Origin: an uncultured Bacteroidota bacterium
GTDB taxonomy: Bacteria > Bacteroidota > Bacteroidia > Chitinophagales > Chitinophagaceae
Assembly (NCBI GenBank): GCA_946479615.1
Contig: CAMLGR010000202.1
Coordinates: 1-6,779, forward strand
Length of the DNA stretch: 6,779 nucleotides
Reading direction: 5' to 3'
In this document: positions 1-6,715 of the stretch, one piece after another
Layout of the letters: each line of letters opens with the position of its first letter
Position numbering within the stretch: position 1 is the stretch's first letter
Position numbers and translations under genes: made by a program
Notes under the pieces: generated by a model
What the model was told of the DNA's origin: nothing
What the model saw: the letters and a program-made list of their open reading frames with translations, nothing else
Database searches by the model: none

Positions 1-2412
1 TACCTTGATCGGGAAACAAAAAGGCGTCAGCCGTTCGGGGAAAGTAAGGATGATAGCTGAATTCTGTATGCGATAAAGCATATCGCGCAGCCGGGTTTCT
101 TCCATCTGCTGGTCCAGCACTTCCTGGTAGGCTTGCCGGAGCAGCACATTGTTGGGTTCATACTCGCTGAACACATTAAATAACAAGGAAGCCGATGCCT
201 GCAAATGCCTTGCTTTTTTTTGTTCGCCGGGAAAGCCCTGGAAGATCAATCCCCCGATCACCGAAATATCGCGGAACTTACGCCGCGCCATTTCCGTCGA
301 ATTGACACTGCGCTGGATATCGGTCAATAAATTATCGGCCGTGAACAATTCATAAACATTACTATCATCTACCGGGATGGGCTGATCACTTAACAATTCG
401 AATCCATAATCATTCATGGCAAAGGAAAAGGTAATGGGTCGTATCCGGCTGATGCGGAAAGCCAGGATAGCCGCCATCGCTTCATGCACCAATCTTCCTT
501 CAAACGGGTAGACGAATAAATGAAACCCGTCCTTTGTTTCGATCTGTTCGATCAGCAATTCATTTTGTTTGGGAACATGCGACAATTTTTCCTGCAATGC
601 AAAAAGCGGTTCCAGTATTTCGAGTTCGATCTCTGCCGGCTGATCTTTTTGTTTTCGTGAAAATGATTTCCGGTCAAAAGTTTCCCGCAGTTTTCGCCCC
701 AGGTTGGCGGATAAAGGCATACGACCACCCTGCCAACTGGGAACGATCGACTTTTTCGAATTACTTTTTCTTACAAAAGCGGTCATGTCCTTGATCATGA
801 CGAACTCGAGATTTCTTCCTGCGAGTGTAAATACATCGCCTGGTTGCAGGCGCGAGATGAACCATTCTTCTATGACCCCTATATATCCGCCGCTGATGAA
901 TTTTACTTTCATCATCGATTCGCTTACAATGGTGCCGATATGCAGGCGGTGCCGCATGGCGAGCCGACGGCTCCTGATCTTATACAAACCATCTTCGACT
1001 TCTACTTTTTTATATTCATCATATTGCTGCAAGGCATTGCCACCGGATGCGATAAAATAAAGCAGTTGCTCCCATTCCTCCCGTCCCAATTCTTTATAAC
1101 AATAAGTGTTGATCAATTCCTGGTAAATTTCCTCAGGGCGGAAACCATCTCCTACCGCCAGTGTGTTCAGGTATTGGATCAGTACATCATAACACAATAA
1201 CATCGGTGGACGGCTTTCGATGATCTTTTCCCGGATCGCTTGTTTCAACGCCGCAGCTTCTGCAAGTTCGAGAGAATGGGTGGGCAGAAAGAATATTTTA
1301 CTTACCGCATCAGGACTATGACCGCTTCTGCCTGCCCGTTGCAGGAAACGGGCGACGCCTTTTGGCGATCCTACCTGTATAACGGTTTCTACCGGGCGAA
1401 AATCTACTCCGAGATCAAGACTGGCTGTACAGACAACTGCTTTAAGATTACCCGAATGCAGGTTTTCTTCTACCCAGGTGCGGAGTTCCATATCGATCGA
1501 ACCGTGATGCAGTGCAATAGAACCGGCAAGATCGGGACAGATATCGAGCAGGGTCTGGTACCATCGCTCGCTCATTCCTCTTGTATTGATAAAGATCAGC
1601 GTAGTACGGCTTTGCTGAATGATCGGGATGACTTTATGTGCGAGTTTGATGCCGAGGTGACCGGCCCAGGGATATTTTTCAATCTCATCGGGCAATACAG
1701 ATTCTATTTCTATTGCCTTATCCATATTTGCTTTCACAATAACTCCTTCTTTCTGAAGCGGCGTTAATAACACCTGCCTGGCTTCATCAAGATTACCTAC
1801 CGTAGCAGAGATACCCCATACCTGTGGCTTTGAAGAACCGGCAGCCTGGCAATTTACAATTCTTGATATCGCCAGTTCTACCTGTACACCGCGTTTGCTT
1901 CCCAGCAATTCATGCCATTCATCAACCGCAATTATTTTCAGCGTTTTGAAAACATCTGTATATTCTTTCTGTGCTAATAATAGATGAAGGCTTTCCGGGG
2001 TGATGATCAGTACTTCAGGCATCTGTCGTTTTTGCCTTGCTCTTTCCGGCATATCCGTATCGCCGTTGCGGATGCCGATCCGCCATTGCATATCCAGTTC
2101 ACCGATCACTTCTTCCATGGCGCGACCGATATCTTTGGCCAGTGCGCGCAACGGGGTGATCCATAGTAACTGTAACCCGTTTTTCTTTTTTGTTTGATAA
2201 TCTTTCGGATGAGCATTGATAAAATCGATAAGTGCGCCCAGGTAAACGGAGAATGTTTTACCACAACCTGTTGGTGCATTGACAAGGCCGCTATTGCGAT
2301 CGGCAATATGTTGCCAGGCTTGCTGCTGAAATGCAAATGGTTTCCTGTCCCATTTGGCCAGCCATTCTGTAATTACTTTATATCCTCTGGTTGTGTCTAA
2401 CTTTTTATACAT
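1..2412 (-). CDS. Ligase-associated Lhr-like DEXH-box ATP-dependent DNA helicase (3' end outside window)
   Basis: Superfamily 2 helicase that would couple ATP hydrolysis to 3'-5' unwinding or remodelling of DNA during repair. The frame is open for 804 codons from the ATG at 2412 to the window edge. Visible motifs in order: Walker A APTGCGKT (residues 46-53), motif Ia TPLRALAKD (86-94), DEXH box as DEWH (164-167) followed by ELLGSKRG, motif III SAT (202-204), motif IV FINTRG (about 274-279), motif V TASLDLGVDF (329-338) and motif VI QRAGRSGH (358-365). About 440 further residues fit the winged-helix and DEAD/H-associated C-terminal region of Lhr-core proteins. The last visible residues, PERLTPFCFPIKV, resemble the family's end, so I infer that only a few dozen residues are missing. 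The start fits the family N-terminus (GYKVITEWLAK) and has a good ribosome site. The gene follows ligase and exonuclease in the ligase-associated DNA damage response set. The start codon overlaps the reading-frame remnant of hepT. No frameshift was seen. Confidence 0.93.
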   Translation of the reverse strand, partial: MYKKLDTTRGYKVITEWLAKWDRKPFAFQQQAWQHIADRNSGLVNAPTGCGKTFSVYLGALIDFINAHPKDYQTKKKNGLQLLWITPLRALAKDIGRAMEEVIGELDMQWRIGIRNGDTDMPERARQKRQMPEVLIITPESLHLLLAQKEYTDVFKTLKIIAVDEWHELLGSKRGVQVELAISRIVNCQAAGSSKPQVWGISATVGNLDEARQVLLTPLQKEGVIVKANMDKAIEIESVLPDEIEKYPWAGHLGIKLAHKVIPIIQQSRTTLIFINTRGMSERWYQTLLDICPDLAGSIALHHGSIDMELRTWVEENLHSGNLKAVVCTASLDLGVDFRPVETVIQVGSPKGVARFLQRAGRSGHSPDAVSKIFFLPTHSLELAEAAALKQAIREKIIESRPPMLLCYDVLIQYLNTLAVGDGFRPEEIYQELINTYCYKELGREEWEQLLYFIASGGNALQQYDEYKKVEVEDGLYKIRSRRLAMRHRLHIGTIVSESMMKVKFISGGYIGVIEEWFISRLQPGDVFTLAGRNLEFVMIKDMTAFVRKSNSKKSIVPSWQGGRMPLSANLGRKLRETFDRKSFSRKQKDQPAEIELEILEPLFALQEKLSHVPKQNELLIEQIETKDGFHLFVYPFEGRLVHEAMAAILAFRISRIRPITFSFAMNDYGFELLSDQPIPVDDSNVYELFTADNLLTDIQRSVNSTEMARRKFRDISVIGGLIFQGFPGEQKKARHLQASASLLFNVFSEYEPNNVLLRQAYQEVLDQQMEETRLRDMLYRIQNSAIILTFPERLTPFCFPIKV

Positions 2413-2507
2413 CACTATCCTCTACATCAAAGTAACTTTTAAACTCTTTAATAATGTTGGGTATCTCTACAACAAAAATCTGGCAAATAAGCTCATAATC
2501 CAACAAC
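2405..2507 (-). pseudogene. Out-of-frame C-terminal remnant of hepT
   Basis: Immediately after the hepT stop, the next frame reads ELLDYELICQIFVVEIP, then NIIKEFKSYFDVEDSDV, then TAA at 2407-2405. This looks like the missing C-terminal helix of a HepT protein: family members commonly continue after the HH motif with a tyrosine and a D-x-E-(I/L)-(I/V) segment followed by a short amphipathic helix. Two added bases at the break, for example TAT in place of T before GAG, would give HHYELLDYELI and a protein of 124 residues, normal for the family. The remnant's stop overlaps the helicase ATG by 8 bp, so it was probably the original end of the gene. The region has no plausible start of its own. Confidence 0.7.
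2418..2423 (-). promoter_or_regulatory. Ribosome binding site of the helicase gene
   Basis: The minus strand reads AGAGGA five bases before the helicase ATG at 2412. This is a respectable Shine-Dalgarno match, better than anything upstream of the other genes here. It lies inside the downstream remnant of hepT. It supports the start at 2412 and would let the helicase be translated independently now that hepT translation ends at 2508. Shine-Dalgarno sites are often weak or unused in Bacteroidota, so its functional weight is uncertain. Confidence 0.45.
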
Positions 2508-2777
2508 TCAATGATGTGATACAAGATCTCTGAATCTTATAATAGCTTTTACATCGAGATAAACAGATGATTCGAAAAAACGGGAATTCTTCTTTTGTAT
2601 TTTTTTACAATTCTCACCAATAGCCTGAAGACGGGTAATAAGAGAATCATACAAGAGTTCATTCTCTTCCGACGCTATAAAATCACCCGGAGCTTTTATG
2701 TTATGCATTCTTGAATGAATAACACGTGCATGTTCCAGTATTAGTAGCGCCCTTTCTTTAATAATCTGATCAGGCAT
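2508..2777 (-). CDS. hepT: HepT-like HEPN ribonuclease toxin (DUF86 type), truncated by frameshift
   Basis: HepT toxins are small alpha-helical HEPN proteins that cut RNA as dimers and are held inactive by a partner MNT protein. The open frame gives 89 residues, whereas the family is usually about 110-140. The N-terminal two thirds fit the family: helices rich in charged residues, the segment NELLYDSLITRLQAIGENCKKI (about 39-60, shown here only as its overall pattern), and then IIRFRDLVSHH at the end. The catalytic RX4HXY motif would be R83, H88 and a tyrosine at position 90. R83 and H88 are present, but TGA falls exactly where the tyrosine is expected, and the C-terminal helix continues in another frame (2507-2405). 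The ATG at 2777 overlaps the end of the MNT gene by 8 bp, the usual arrangement for coupled translation. The truncated protein is probably inactive or misfolded. The family call rests on motif and gene pairing and was not database-checked. Confidence 0.78.
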   Translation of the reverse strand: MPDQIIKERALLILEHARVIHSRMHNIKAPGDFIASEENELLYDSLITRLQAIGENCKKIQKKNSRFFESSVYLDVKAIIRFRDLVSHH

Positions 2778-3063
2778 ATAAGACTTCCTTTTCTATCGAA
2801 TGCAGGAATGGCTTTCTCAGATGTGGTCCCACACGAATTAGATCGACCTTTTTCTTTAGATCATTTTCCAGCAAAGTGAGAATTTCAACCATGCTATTAT
2901 AATCGGGAGAATTGAGTTCTACCAATATATCAATATCACTATCGTTGACAGCTGTATTTTTAGCATAACTCCCGAACAGGCCAATACTTATCACTCCAAG
3001 CTCCTTTTGGAAATAGGGCTTGTGTGTTCTTAATATATCAAGTATGTTATTGCTGGTCAACAT
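2770..3063 (-). CDS. mntA: MNT-type nucleotidyltransferase antitoxin of a HepT/MNT pair
   Basis: A minimal nucleotidyltransferase of the DNA polymerase beta fold, 97 residues, the typical length for stand-alone MNT domains. The signature GSX10DXD is perfect: G31, S32, then ten residues, then D43-I-D45 within GSYAKNTAVNDSDIDILVE. A third acidic position is D74 in KKKVDLIRV. In characterised MntA/HepT systems this enzyme transfers AMP from ATP to the tyrosine of the HepT RX4HXY motif and so silences the toxin; whether this protein does so is inferred. The catalytic residues look intact even though its partner gene is broken. The gene lies 30 bp after the ligase stop and overlaps hepT by 8 bp (ATGCCTGA), so the two form one translational unit. 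The pair sits in AT-rich DNA unlike the repair genes around it, suggesting transfer. Confidence 0.88.
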   Translation of the reverse strand: MLTSNNILDILRTHKPYFQKELGVISIGLFGSYAKNTAVNDSDIDILVELNSPDYNSMVEILTLLENDLKKKVDLIRVGPHLRKPFLHSIEKEVLYA

Positions 3064-3067
3064 AATT

Positions 3068-3075
3068 CAAATTTA
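3068..3075 (-). promoter_or_regulatory. Possible Bacteroidota -7 promoter element before the MNT gene
   Basis: The minus strand reads TAAATTTG, an exact match to the Bacteroidota -7 consensus TAnnTTTG, ending 4 bases before the MNT start codon in the 30-bp gap after the ligase gene. A TTG lies 14 bp further upstream (3092-3090), closer than the usual -33 spacing. If real, it would give the toxin-antitoxin pair its own promoter with an almost leaderless transcript. In AT-rich DNA such a match can occur by chance. Confidence 0.22.
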
Positions 3076-3093
3076 ATCAAACTAATCGACAAT

Positions 3094-4698
3094 TCACTTC
3101 CCGTAAATCTCCAGCATTTTTTTCAAATCATCGATAGTATTGATCTCGTCCGGTTTTTTATCCTGCCGCCAGCGGCTGATCCTGGGAAACCGGAGCGCAA
3201 CGCCCGACTTATGGCGGTTACTGGCAGCTATCCCTTCAAAAGCAATCTCGAAAACAAGCTCCGGTTTTACCGTTCTGACCGGCCCGAATTTCTCCATCGA
3301 ATTTCTTTTTACAAAAGCATCCACTTGCGCAAATTCCTTATCGGTCAACCCTGAATAGGCTTTGGTAAACGTGACCAGTTTATCGCCATCCTTTACGGCA
3401 AATGTAAAATCCGTATAGAGATTACTGCGCCGGCCACTTCCTTTCTGCGCATAGATCATGACCGCATCGATGACCAGCGGATCAATCTTCCATTTCCACC
3501 AATCACCTCTTTTACGGCCGGTCTGGTAAACAGAATTTTTCTTTTTCAGCATCAACCCTTCTGCGCCATGATCCCGTGAACCAGAACGAATAGCCGCCAA
3601 TGTATTCCAATCGGAGAATTCTACTATCTCAGACAAACGCAAGGCTGGATGAGCAGCTTTCGTTACAATTTCTTCCAGCCGTTTACGCCGATCGGCAAGA
3701 GGGATATTGCGCCAGTCTTCATAATTATATTCCAGCAGATCATAACTGAAAAAATTGATCGGCGCTTCCTGCAATTGTTTTTTGGTAATATTCTTCCGGC
3801 CGATCCTGGTTTGCAGAATAGCAAATGGCAATGGCTTACCTTCTACAGCCGGTATGATCTCGCCATCGAGTACTACTCCATCAGGTAACAATTCTCTCAA
3901 TACATTATACTCAGGAAATTTTTCTGTCAGTAATTCCTCTCCCCTGCTCCATACAAATAATTCGTTGTTCCGTTTGATCAATTGTCCACGGATACCATCC
4001 CATTTCCATTCCGCCTGCCATTCTCCGGGAATGCCCAGTGATGCAGGCTCGTCTTCCAATGCATAAGCAAGATAAAATGGATAAGGCTTGGAAAAATCCG
4101 TGGTGATTGCATCAGCGCTCAGCAATTCTTCAAAACTGATAGAAGCAGGATCCCAGTTACCACTGATCCGGTGAGCAATCACACTCGGCTCCAGGCTGAC
4201 CGTTTTCGCCAATGCATTCACCATTAATTTTTGTGATACTCCGATCCGGAAAGCTCCTGATAATAATTTATTAAATACAAACCGTTCAGTAGCTGATGGA
4301 AACTCCAGCCATGATTTGATCATGAATGCTTTCTTTTCTTCTTCGGTCGCTTTTTCCAATGCCTGGAATTGTTCTACATAATAATGCAACGGTTTTGGCT
4401 CCGCATTTTTAATAGTCAATGAATCGGGGATCAATAAAGCTACTGTTTCGGATAAATCGCCTACGGTATGATAGGATTCTTCAAATAACCATAAAGGCAG
4501 GTTGACCAGTTCCGCACACCATTGCTGAATCAATGAAGAACTGATGGTACGTTTGGGACGACGGCCACTGAATAATGCAATGACCCAAACTTTGTCTTTG
4601 TCATTGGCAGCAGCAAAATATTCTGACAAGGCTTTGAGCTTGTCATTGGTCTTTGTAGAAGTACCCAATGTATATACCAATGCTGCGAATTGTTTCAT
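3094..4698 (-). CDS. ATP-dependent DNA ligase of the ligase-associated DNA damage response set
   Basis: Seals 5'-phosphate/3'-hydroxyl nicks through a ligase-AMP intermediate; a second, repair-type ligase beside the essential NAD-dependent LigA. The 534 residues match the usual length of bacterial LigB-type enzymes. Residues 1 to about 200 form the N-terminal DNA-binding domain (for example KLLSGAFRIGVSQKLMVNAL, 144-163). The adenylation domain carries motif I EWKWDGIR with the catalytic lysine K232, motif III VLDGE (276-280), motif IIIa FFSYDLL (316-322), motif IV EGLML (380-384) and motif V WWKWKIDP (400-407). An OB-fold domain follows, with a conserved-looking end around ALRFPRISRWR (501-511). 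The ATG at 4698 gives a family-like start, MKQFAALVYTL. The gene lies downstream of the exonuclease, separated from it by a palindromic element, and is followed by the inserted MNT/HepT pair rather than directly by the helicase. All catalytic residues are present. Confidence 0.96.
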   Translation of the reverse strand: MKQFAALVYTLGTSTKTNDKLKALSEYFAAANDKDKVWVIALFSGRRPKRTISSSLIQQWCAELVNLPLWLFEESYHTVGDLSETVALLIPDSLTIKNAEPKPLHYYVEQFQALEKATEEEKKAFMIKSWLEFPSATERFVFNKLLSGAFRIGVSQKLMVNALAKTVSLEPSVIAHRISGNWDPASISFEELLSADAITTDFSKPYPFYLAYALEDEPASLGIPGEWQAEWKWDGIRGQLIKRNNELFVWSRGEELLTEKFPEYNVLRELLPDGVVLDGEIIPAVEGKPLPFAILQTRIGRKNITKKQLQEAPINFFSYDLLEYNYEDWRNIPLADRRKRLEEIVTKAAHPALRLSEIVEFSDWNTLAAIRSGSRDHGAEGLMLKKKNSVYQTGRKRGDWWKWKIDPLVIDAVMIYAQKGSGRRSNLYTDFTFAVKDGDKLVTFTKAYSGLTDKEFAQVDAFVKRNSMEKFGPVRTVKPELVFEIAFEGIAASNRHKSGVALRFPRISRWRQDKKPDEINTIDDLKKMLEIYGK

Positions 4699-4710
4699 AT
4701 CCTGCTTATG

Positions 4711-4814
4711 CCTATGTGTGTATTCCTATGTATTTATGTGCCCATGTAGTGAATCTACGCCAGTCAGCTTTTTTACCACACAGGCACATAGATACATAGG
4801 AATATACACATAGG
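4711..4814. repeat. 104-bp palindromic element with 32-bp inverted arms
   Basis: The arms at 4711-4742 and 4783-4814 are inverted copies matching at 30 of 32 positions (mismatch pairs 4720/4805 and 4734/4791). Pairing continues imperfectly inward (4743-4753 with 4772-4782, 7 of 11), leaving a short loop with an ACC-AAAAAA type tract. Each arm is built from degenerate copies of CCTATGTG/TTATGTG. The outer end of the right arm touches the exonuclease stop codon, and the other end lies 12 bp before the ligase ATG, so the element nearly fills the gap. It could form a very stable hairpin in DNA or in the operon transcript. It contains no gene and no clear target-site duplication, and no U-run follows the stem as in a standard terminator. 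A REP-like or MITE-like dispersed repeat is the best guess; the structure is certain but its identity is not. Confidence 0.85.
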
Positions 4815-5822
4815 TCATTCTTCTTTTATTGTAACAGTATCTTCTTCTTCAATACCATATTCTGTTTTCACTTCTCCCGCTTCTATCCCATTCTCATTCA
4901 GATACCTGCTGAAAGCTGCCTGGAAACCGTGTGTGACATATACTTTTTTTGCTTCGGTGGCTTTGATCGCCTGCAACAAACCATTCCAGTCTGCATGATC
5001 GCTTAATGCAAATCCCGCATCGGCATTTCTTCTTCGCACATTTCCTCTTACCTGCATCCAACCACTGCAAACACCTACGCTATAAGGGCTGAATCGTTTC
5101 ATCCAGGGAGTACCATCGGCGCTACCTGGTGCAATGATCACATTTCCTTTAAATGTTTCTCTCGACATATCCGGTTGCACCCGTTGAATAGCCGGCAATT
5201 TAATACCTGCATTTACAAGCGCCTGGTGTACATTATATACAGCACCATGCAGAAATATTGGTAATCCTGTAGCTTCAATGCACGGAAGCAGCCGCTGTGC
5301 TTTACCCAAACTATACGCCATCAGTACCGATGTTTTGCCGGCTTCATGATTTTGCAAGATCCAGTTTTGTATATTGGTAAATATCTCTTCCTGCGGCTTC
5401 CAGTTATAAATGGGAAGCCCGAAAGTAGATTCCGTTATAAACACATCGCATCTGACCGGCTCAAAAGCGCCGCTGATACCATCATTCTCTGTTTTATAAT
5501 CACCGCTTACCACCCATACTTCTCCCTGGTACTCTACCCGCACCTGCGATGATCCAATAATATGACCGGCCGGGTGAAGGGAAACTTTTACCCCATTTAT
5601 ATGTACCGGTTCATTCCAATCGATCGCTTCATAAGCACCTTCCCCCAATCTTAATTGCAACAAAGGTTTGGTAAGATGATGGCATAAATAGGACTGGCTG
5701 CCCCAGCGCGCATGATCGCTGTGCGCATGGGTGATAATGGCTTTCTCCACCGGTTTCCAGGGATCGATATAGAAATTCCCTGCCGCACAGTAAAGCCCTT
5801 TATTAGTGAATTGAATCAGCAA
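4815..5822 (-). CDS. Ligase-associated DNA damage response exonuclease (metallo-beta-lactamase/beta-CASP)
   Basis: A metal-dependent nuclease related to SNM1/Pso2 and CPSF-type enzymes, expected to process DNA ends before ligation. The 335 residues are the usual length. Metal-binding motifs: HAHSDH (H32, H34, D36, H37), H87 in PAGHIIGSSQ, D108 in SGDYK, and later H276 in ALSDHADW and H298 in VTHGF. The beta-CASP region carries TESTFG (E131) and the insert about 130-260, with APGSADGTPW at 231-240. The start is a TTG at 5822: an in-frame TAA at 5831-5829 blocks any longer form, and the N-terminus MLIQFTNKGLYC...FYIDPW already matches the family from its beginning. It is probably the first gene of the repair operon, followed by the palindromic element and the ligase. 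No clear promoter or Shine-Dalgarno site was found in the 98-bp gap upstream. Confidence 0.94.
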   Translation of the reverse strand: MLIQFTNKGLYCAAGNFYIDPWKPVEKAIITHAHSDHARWGSQSYLCHHLTKPLLQLRLGEGAYEAIDWNEPVHINGVKVSLHPAGHIIGSSQVRVEYQGEVWVVSGDYKTENDGISGAFEPVRCDVFITESTFGLPIYNWKPQEEIFTNIQNWILQNHEAGKTSVLMAYSLGKAQRLLPCIEATGLPIFLHGAVYNVHQALVNAGIKLPAIQRVQPDMSRETFKGNVIIAPGSADGTPWMKRFSPYSVGVCSGWMQVRGNVRRRNADAGFALSDHADWNGLLQAIKATEAKKVYVTHGFQAAFSRYLNENGIEAGEVKTEYGIEEEDTVTIKEE

Positions 5823-5881
5823 AACGGTTTATTGTAATGATAAATAAGGATGTATTCGTGTATGATTATAACAGGATCTAA

Positions 5882-5896
5882 GGCAAATGGTTTGCC
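5882..5896. other. Short perfect hairpin downstream of the methyltransferase gene
   Basis: GGCAAA-TGG-TTTGCC forms a 6-bp stem with a 3-nt loop, starting 25 bases past the methyltransferase stop codon. In the transcript it is followed by TTAGATCC, with no run of U, so it is at best a weak terminator or a protein-binding palindrome. It lies about 60 bp before the exonuclease start and could equally be an operator for that gene. The symmetry is seen; any role is guesswork. Confidence 0.3.
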
Positions 5897-5920
5897 ATAA
5901 AACAGGGGATTCAGGGATGG

Positions 5921-6715
5921 TCAGAACCGTATGGAGAAATGCCGCTTTTCCATAAATTCTTCCCGGAAAAAGATGATCCCGATAAAGAAAAGATCGATAC
6001 TGCAGCGAACGCTTTCATGCGACCTGATAGTTTCCCAGGCCTGTTCCATTTCCCTGCTCCAATGGATATCGTCGAAAATAAGAATGGAAGAAGATGTTAT
6101 TTTGGGTAGCAACTCCTGAAAATATCTTTCCGTGGGCTCCTGCCGGTGATTGCCATCGACAAAAACAAAATCGACAGCAGAAAGCTGTGACAATAAACCG
6201 GGTAAAGTTTGGTCAAAATTCCCTGTTATAAGTTCAGGTGATAGTCCCAGCTTCATAAAATTCTCTTGCGCTGCTGCTGCAATCGCCGGCGATCCTTCCA
6301 TAGTGATGAAATGCCCAGCGGGACGGGCCAGGGAAAGATAAGAACTGGTAATACCCAGCGAAGTTCCCAATTCAATTATGGATGCTGGCTTATAATACTG
6401 CACCATCCTGTACAATAACTGCCCATATTTTCCAGGTTTTGAAGCATTCTTTGCAATCGAAGCAATAGTTCGTTCAGTTGATTTATCGACCGTAGAACCA
6501 GCGCCAAAGTCCTGCACGGTAATGACCTGGTTATTTTTCAAAAGTTCCTGCCGAAGGTTTTCTACTTTATCATAAGCCGGGTATTGCTTCCTATCGTTCA
6601 GCACCTTTATAATGAAATCAAACACAAAAGGCGAATGCATTCCATGACCCTTGCTATTGGAAGCAGTGAGGTAATAAGCCAGGTATTTAAAAGCCAGTTG
6701 GGTGGGTGAAAACAA
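5921..6715 (-). CDS. Class I SAM-dependent methyltransferase
   Basis: A Rossmann-fold methyltransferase of 264 residues, of an O-methyltransferase-like (Methyltransf_24-type) kind common in Bacteroidota; the substrate is unknown. Visible elements: an N-terminal region with GHGMHSPFVFDF (23-34), a DFGAGS segment (69-74), SAM-binding motif I as IIELGTSLGITSSYL (113-127), the acidic end of strand 2 in TMEGSP (E140), FVFVDGNH (183-190) and LIFDDIHWSREMEQAW (212-227), which may hold metal or substrate ligands. The start is taken as TTG at 6715, because an in-frame TAA lies just upstream (6721-6719) and the family has about 25 residues before the HSPF motif. The internal ATG for M26 would remove that segment. 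It shares the strand with the repair operon but is separated by 98 bp with a hairpin, so it may be an independent gene. No motif ties it to DNA, and I would not call it a DNA methylase. Confidence 0.85.
   Translation of the reverse strand: MFSPTQLAFKYLAYYLTASNSKGHGMHSPFVFDFIIKVLNDRKQYPAYDKVENLRQELLKNNQVITVQDFGAGSTVDKSTERTIASIAKNASKPGKYGQLLYRMVQYYKPASIIELGTSLGITSSYLSLARPAGHFITMEGSPAIAAAAQENFMKLGLSPELITGNFDQTLPGLLSQLSAVDFVFVDGNHRQEPTERYFQELLPKITSSSILIFDDIHWSREMEQAWETIRSHESVRCSIDLFFIGIIFFREEFMEKRHFSIRF

Noticed and set aside
704..1767. Plus-strand open frames opposite the helicase, up to 175 codons (for example 1240-1767)
   Set aside because: They lie antisense to a continuous helicase frame with all motifs, have no recognisable domain, and have a composition typical of complementary-strand shadows.
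2106..2336. 76-codon minus-strand frame overlapping the helicase start
   Set aside because: It is another frame of the helicase N-terminal region; the helicase frame carries Walker A and motif Ia over the same bases.
4544..4813. Plus-strand 89-codon frame crossing the palindromic repeat
   Set aside because: Half is antisense to the ligase N-terminus and the rest reads through the palindrome's repeated TATGTG units; no protein-like pattern is present.
4711..4814. Palindrome as a standard intrinsic terminator or CRISPR repeat
   Set aside because: No U-run follows the stem in either direction, the loop is long, and there are only two inverted arms rather than evenly spaced direct repeats.
5921..6715. 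Methyltransferase as the DNA modification enzyme of a defence system
   Set aside because: It has no DPPY/NPPY or PC-type catalytic motif of DNA methylases, and no target recognition region or restriction gene is visible nearby.
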